The notes beneath the pieces were generated by a model. That model ran no database searches and was not told the DNA's origin. It saw nothing but the letters and a program-made list of their open reading frames with translations. A stretch of DNA of 64,000 nt from Epiperipatus broadwayi. Lineage: Eukaryota; Onychophora; Udeonychophora; Euonychophora; Peripatidae. The DNA lies in contig JAQFVV010000021.1 in NCBI GenBank assembly GCA_028023455.1, forward strand, positions 7,904,853-7,968,852. Direction: 5' to 3'. Position numbers and translations under genes: made by a program. How positions within the stretch are numbered: position 1 is the first letter of the stretch; every line of letters starts with the position of its first letter. Below, in pieces: positions 58,955 through 64,000 of this stretch.

Positions 58955-59070
58955 CATTGTGTGCCTTGATGCAATGGTAGGATACCAGACTCAAGTTCAA
59001 GGCTCTTGATTAGTGGCTTTTTCATTTCTGTTACTTGAAAGATTCTATGGACTTCTGAGCAATAAATGAA
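58955..59070 (+). mobile_element. Family F tRNA-like SINE, single monomer
   Basis: GTGCCTTGATGCAATGGTAG (box A-like), AGTTCAAGGCTCTTG and the GGACTTCTGAGCAATAAAT end. Divergent copy. Confidence 0.5.
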
Positions 59071-60967
59071 CAATATTAATACTGGAATTGAAGTGAAAAT
59101 ATGGTTTACACTTAACATAAATTACAATATTTCATGCATGATACAATGTGCTAAAATAAATTGTATGGATTACCTGTAATTAAAGTTTTTTTGCCTTAAA
59201 ATAATAGGTAAATCAATCAAACATTTAATTGTTTTACTTTTTTAATTAAATAGTCTCATGATACAATGGTGGCACATTGACTTCTATGATTTGTATTTAA
59301 ACCCAGTCTAGATAAAATCTCACAGTTTTTTCATATACTGACTTAAAATTTTTCTTTCAGGTAGAAGGTCATAGCCAATTCAAGTATTCATTTAATGTGT
59401 GGATTGCAACTATCTATTTTTTTTTTCTGTAGATAGTAAACAAAAATGGAAAACTGTTGAAATGGTCACTCTTGGCATTTGAAAAGCTTGACTAATAATG
59501 GCTTCTCATTCACTGTTCTTTTATGATGAGCTGTTAGAAATACGTATGCTCTGGAGTGCACCATTGAAGGTTGATTTATCTTTTCATCTTTATTTGTTTA
59601 ATAATCCAAATGTAAAAGTAATCTGATTTTGATATTTATCTTACTTAAGTGATTTCCTTGATCCCCCTTTTTTTTAAATGTAAATCAAAGTTGGTTTAAT
59701 ATGAATCTTTGATCTCAACCCATAGTCTTCAATGATAGCAATAAAAACTAGCACACTATTCATTTTGTTTCTATTAAGATAATATGCATATTGGTGTAAA
59801 AGGCCTTCTGGTATAATTATCAAATGTCTGTCTATCTTATGTTCTGAGGTTTGAATCCATGTTTTGAAAAAATCTAAATAGATTTAGATATTTTTTAAAA
59901 TAGATGCCATAAGATATCTAATATTGGTCAGTAAATGTGTATCTAACTGTTTTTGTTATGGAATAAATCCTGGTGACTGACAAGTATGGGGAATATTGCC
60001 TTCCTCTTCACCATGTTTTTATAGGGAGATTACACTTTTGGAGGGACTGTTCCATATTCTATCTATATATATATAGTGATATTATTGTTTTTCTTTTTTG
60101 AATATTTACACTTTTAAAAAGCTGTATTTAATTTATTGCATTTTATTTGTTTATCTGCTTTAAAACAAATTACTAAAAAGTTGTTAATAATTATGCAAAA
60201 TTAAATTTGCATTTCTATTTGATTGTAGAAAAAATATTCTTTATTAAATTTTAAAATTAATTTTTTAATGATTAAATTATTTTTTTTTTGTCGTGTAGAA
60301 ATTCCATTTGATAATTAAACTGTTATAACTGTACTGCTTGAATTAACTGCTTTTATTATCTCAAAATTGTAAACAAATTAACTAAGTTGATGGAAGTGGG
60401 TCACATGACGTTTTACGTACATAAATTTAAATTTTCAAAATGACTATTTCTTAGAAATATGAGCTTACTATTTCACACATATTTGTTAATATTTCTATGC
60501 CCTGTTTATTCTTTTCTCTTTTTTTCACACTATAAATATTTTCTAGCCTAAAAATTTATCATCATTAATGAATAGTAATTTTATACCAGTGGCTTTAACA
60601 TTTTAATGTTACCATTTATCTCTCTTTTTTTTTTAAATGGGAGAAAAAAGGAATAACACAAGATTTACATGGGAAATAAATAAAAGTGTAATTATCAATT
60701 TATATATATATTATTCATAAATAAATCATATTTTAGAAATGTCACTTTAATATATGTATACTTGTAAAATATTTTAGAACACAAATAGATATAAATATCA
60801 AATAAATGATTGATTATTCCATTCAATATAGGTAATGTAATTGAATAAATAATTTACTTCTGGCAAAAAATTTTGTGATGTAAATTATATAATCTACTTT
60901 ATGCTACCCATATGATTTTGAAATATTAACATTCATTTATATTATAAATAGTGTGTTCTAGTGGAAA
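59071..60967. other. AT-rich sequence with a possible weak tRNA-like stretch
   Basis: Around 59250-59310 (TCATGATACAATGGTGGCAC ... TTTAAACCC) there may be another relic of a tRNA-derived SINE; too decayed to call. Nothing else was recognised. Confidence 0.35.
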
Positions 60968-61665
60968 AGATCACTGGGTTCTTTCTCAAAACTGTCTATA
61001 TAGCCATCTTTAAATCAATATCACTGGTTGTTTCTCGAAGCTGTCCATATTGCCATCTCTAAATCATTATCACTAATTCTTTATCGAAGGTGCCCATATT
61101 TCAATCTCCAAATCAATATCATTATTTCTTTCACAATGCTGCTGATATTTCCATCTCTAAATCAATATCACTGGTTTTTTATCGCAGCTGCCCAGATTGC
61201 CATCTCTAAATCAATATCTCTGGTTTTTTCTCAAAGCTGTCTACATTGCCATATCTAAATCAATATCACTGGTTCTTTCTCAAAGCTGTCCATATTGCCA
61301 TCTTTAAATCAACATCAATGGTTCTTTATCAAAGCTGCCCGTATTGCCATCTCTAAATCAATATCACTGGTTGTTTTTCAAAGCTGCTCATATTTCAATT
61401 TCTAAATCAATATCCCTGCTTCTTTCTCAATACTGCTAATATTGCCATCTCTAAATCAATATCACTGGTTCTTTATTGAAGCTATCCATATTACCACCTC
61501 TAAATCAATATCTCTGGTTTTTTCTCAAAGCTGTCTATATTGCCGTCTCTAAATCAATATCACTGGTTGTTTTTCAAAGCTGCCCACATTTCAATCTCTA
61601 AATTAATATCACTGGTTATTTTTTGAAGCTTCCCATACTGCCATCTCTAAATCAATGCCTCTTTT
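60968..61665. repeat. Minisatellite, about 49-bp unit, about 14 copies
   Basis: Tandem units built on ATCACTGGTTCTTTCTCAAA, GCTGTCCATATTGCCATCTC and TAAATCAAT. Spacing between successive ATCACTGG starts is 49-50 bp. Units differ by substitutions (ACTGG/TCTGG, GCCATCTC/TTTCAATCTC), so it is not newly amplified. A frame stays open for a few units on the plus strand, but none spans the array. Confidence 0.9.
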
Positions 61666-62154
61666 ATGTAGAAACATAGAAAGGCACTAACATTTCTGGT
61701 TTACAAGTACCTACATGAAATGTGAGGGTGTGATTGGAACCTTTGTAGATTGGTTTTTCAATGCTCATCCTGTTATAACACAAATTTAAAAAACACTTGA
61801 AAGCATTCATGTGACTTCATGGTTTCATTTACATATATAATTTGAATAACTTCAAATGTTTCATTAGCAATTGTGCTATTTAAATTAAAATTTAATGTTA
61901 GCACATAATTCACCAAGACTTAAGATACACAGATGCTCTCATATTTCATGTTGTAACTTTTGATGCAGATACACTAGCACCATAAATATTTGTGATGAAA
62001 AACTAAACTATGTCTCTACTTAATGTATGCATTGTCTCAGAGGTAGGTCTGTGCACAGATTAAAGAGAGAATCAGTGACCAGCCATCTTTTTAATGGAAA
62101 ATAAAAATATTGCTATACAAATAATAATAATAATTCATTCATTCATTGCTAGCC
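61666..62154. other. AT-rich sequence, nothing recognised
   Basis: No feature supported; a short ATTC repeat is seen near 62135-62148. Confidence 0.5.
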
Positions 62155-62257
62155 AGTCAAAACATGCAAAATTCCCCATACAGTAGTGCCATTCAATGCA
62201 TGCCACAGTAATCAATGGATGCAAGAAGGTTTGTAAATAAAATCTCTATGTAATGCC

Positions 62258-62320
62258 TACTCATCCAATATCCCCAGACCAGTTTCTAGCTTGTGACTTT
62301 CATCAGTGAGGGGTCTTGGA
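62258..62320 (-). ncRNA. Hammerhead ribozyme motif, family B (copy B8), core intact
   Basis: Minus strand: CUGAUGA (complement of 62300-62306), stem II AGU/GCU around CACAA, GAAA (complement of 62283-62286), CUGGUC with a GUC triplet (complement of 62277-62279), then UGGGG pairing with CCUCA and the outer UUGG with CCAA across an internal loop. Compared with the 13.6 kb copy, stem II changes G-C to A-U at its second pair, keeping the fold. Confidence 0.78.
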
Positions 62321-62340
62321 TCTGAGAGCACTGCTCCTAG

Positions 62341-62400
62341 ATGCTCCTTACTGATGAAATCCACAAGCTAGAATCTAGTCTGGAAATATTGGAAGAGTAG
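62341..62400 (+). ncRNA. Hammerhead motif, family B, right arm (A15.1 mutated)
   Basis: CUGAUGA at 62351-62357, stem II weakened, GAAU at 62371-62374 (last A of GAAA changed), GUC at 62378-62380, UGGAAAUAUUGG for stem I. Probably inactive. Confidence 0.6.
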
Positions 62401-62590
62401 GCATTAGATAGGAATTTTATGCACAAACCTTCTTGCATCCATTGATTGCTCTGGCTGGCACTGCGTGTCACTACTATATGGAGAGTTTTGCCTGTTTTAA
62501 CAGCTTGAGCAAGCATAAGAAATGATGAGCTTGTGATGTTTAATGGTTTAACACCAGTCAAATCACCTGAAGTATGGAGCAATTGGATTT

Positions 62591-64000
62591 AGAGACTAAT
62601 GCTGAAGTTTGCTAAAACCAGCCTTTGCTTGCTTTAAAGATGAAGTGAGAAAAAAACAATTGTGCCATAAGACCTACTGAAGATCTACTTTTACCATATC
62701 TATCATCACCAATGCCCAAGGGAGAATAATTACTATCCTGACTGAACTAATGAGGACTTTTCATAAAGATGATAAAAAGTAATATCTGCAGAAAACCATC
62801 TTCACTCAATAAGAAGTTATCAATATAATTATTTTAAGGTCTTGGACTTAAAATTTCTCTAATAATTATTATTTTTCTTATCTTTACTTTTTTATGCATT
62901 ATACTTAGTACTAGTTGCAAATATATAAGCAACAATTTTGCATATGTTTGCATATGTATCATTAATGAAATTGTTCATTTACTTTTATTATTAATCAATT
63001 GTTTGTGTTTTCTTATTTAACTTAAACCAAATATTATCCTATTAATATAGACAATCCTGAGAAGTCATGCAATCTACTGTGGGAATGAAGATGATCGGGT
63101 GTTAATATGTTTTCCAAAAAAAAAAAAAAACATTTCTAAGGTTTAGTGCCTTAAAATTTCATTTTCTTTTTGGAAATTTGAAAAACAAATTAAAATACTT
63201 TTGTGAGCATTTCTACTTAGTTTAACCCTTAATGCTAGGTTATACATCATCATCATCAGCACAGCCATTCGACTAATATTATTGCATATATTTGTATGTA
63301 GACATTCTTTATTCAAAGGTATATTAACTATTATATAAATTGTTATTATTGCTCAACTTTCTCAATATAACTTATAACTGTATAGATTCTCTAAAAAAGA
63401 AACAACGTGGTCACATCTCACTATAATCAGATTTGGGGTCTTCATGTAGGATGCTATTGATAAAATGATTTAACTTTAATCTAAAATTGAATTCATTTCA
63501 AACAGGATAATTTAATATCAAATATTTAATGTAGACAGAATTTAGACTAAATCATTCAATCTTCACCTTTATTAATTGTTCCATTATGCTCAGAATTCAA
63601 ACTCAGGGTAGGTTTTGCAATTAACTCTCTTCAGGGGTTTCTATAAATTCTATAGCAAAAACAATACTTAATATAATCTTAATATATTTTTAAAATTTAC
63701 TTCAACCAAGTTATTAGGGTATAAAATAAGTGTAATATATATGTGTGGATGTATGTATTTAACTATATTTTGTTTCATAAAATGAATAAATAAATGAAAT
63801 AAATTAGAAACTTCTTTAAATTTAAAATAAACTTTAACAATATTTATTGACGAATAACAATTCAAATTTACTTAATATAACAAAAAAACTATCATAAGTG
63901 TTTTACTTACATCTCTACCATTTTATAATATTAAATAAGTAATACCTTCCCATATTCCCATAGTAGATATGTATCTCATAACATAAACAGATTCTAATAG
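62591..64000. other. AT-rich sequence, nothing recognised
   Basis: Contains a poly-A run near 63117-63130 and a short ATC repeat near 63247-63258. No gene, RNA or known repeat was seen to the window end. Confidence 0.5.

Larger units (their letters stand above)
62155..62590. mobile_element. Family B foldback with opposed hammerheads
   Basis: The left arm (about 62165-62340, minus) and right arm (about 62335-62500, plus) are inverted copies of the family B ribozyme half, joined at the GCTCCTAGATGCTCCT-like centre. The right arm continues to 62590 with the CATAAGAAATGATGAGCTTG and TGGTTTAACACCAGTC blocks of the monomer. Of all family B copies, the left ribozyme is the best preserved together with those at 13.6 and 15.6 kb. 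Confidence 0.75.

Noticed and set aside
60968-61665. CRISPR-like array
   Set aside because: Repeats are contiguous 49-bp units without unique spacers, in an animal genome; it is a minisatellite.

Overview
This is an AT-rich (visibly well under 35% GC) stretch of an animal genome, almost certainly an invertebrate. I found no host protein-coding gene, rRNA gene or intact tRNA gene. Every protein-like segment I could identify is a decayed transposable-element gene. The mixture points to a metazoan: a GIY-YIG Penelope-like element, RTE-like and I/R1-like LINEs, BED/ZBED-type hAT transposons, Tigger/pogo elements and a tRNA-derived SINE. Species cannot be fixed from the sequence; a lophotrochozoan is only a guess.

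The most interesting content is a set of dispersed repeats carrying hammerhead self-cleaving ribozyme motifs: a CUGAUGA-type core, a short stem II hairpin, GAAA, a tiny self-complementary stem III, an NUH cleavage triplet and a pairing stem I. Family B (5.9, 7.9, 13.5, 15.4-17.0, 17.4 and 62.2 kb) lies against Penelope-like GIY-YIG coding remnants at 5.9-8.1 kb, so it is probably that element's terminal repeat (pLTR). At 15.4-16.96 kb it forms a head-to-tail array of monomers plus an inverted copy. Family A (0.72-1.2, 19.5, 22.1, 24.3-26.9, 56 and 58.6 kb) joins a hammerhead to a tRNA-like box A/box B segment. Families C (9.3-10.1, 39.9 and 43-44.3 kb) and D (1.7, 3.1 and 57.5 kb) carry related but more decayed motifs. 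Most copies are foldbacks, with two inverted arms and opposed ribozymes.

Layout. 0-2.4 kb: SINE, family A foldback, family D. 2.4-5.9 kb: RTE-like RT remnant, a tandem duplication, AT-rich filler. 5.9-8.1 kb: two head-to-head Penelope fragments with a nested SINE. 9.3-10.6 kb: two foldbacks. 13.5-17.8 kb: family B repeats and an RTE-like RT remnant. 19.5-27 kb: a family A cluster. 27.5-28.9 kb: Tigger transposase pseudogene. 33.1-34.5 kb: internally deleted Tigger with TIRs and TA target duplication. 37.3-38.4 kb: TIR element with TAA target duplication. 43-44.3 kb: large family C foldback. 44.9-46.6 kb: LINE 3' ends embedded in (TAA)n tracts. 47.2-50.0 kb: ZBED5/SCAND3-like hAT on the minus strand. 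50.6-53.7 kb: complete GTF2IRD2/ZBED-like hAT with an 8-bp target duplication. 55-59 kb: SINEs and families A, D and F. 61.0-61.7 kb: minisatellite with a ~49-bp unit. 62.2-62.5 kb: family B foldback.

Nothing here forms an operon or host pathway. The functional logic is that of mobile elements: autonomous RT and transposase remnants, plus short non-autonomous repeats, some with ribozyme and pol III-like signals, that would have depended on them. All calls come from reading the sequence and from remembered family motifs; no database search or folding program was run.
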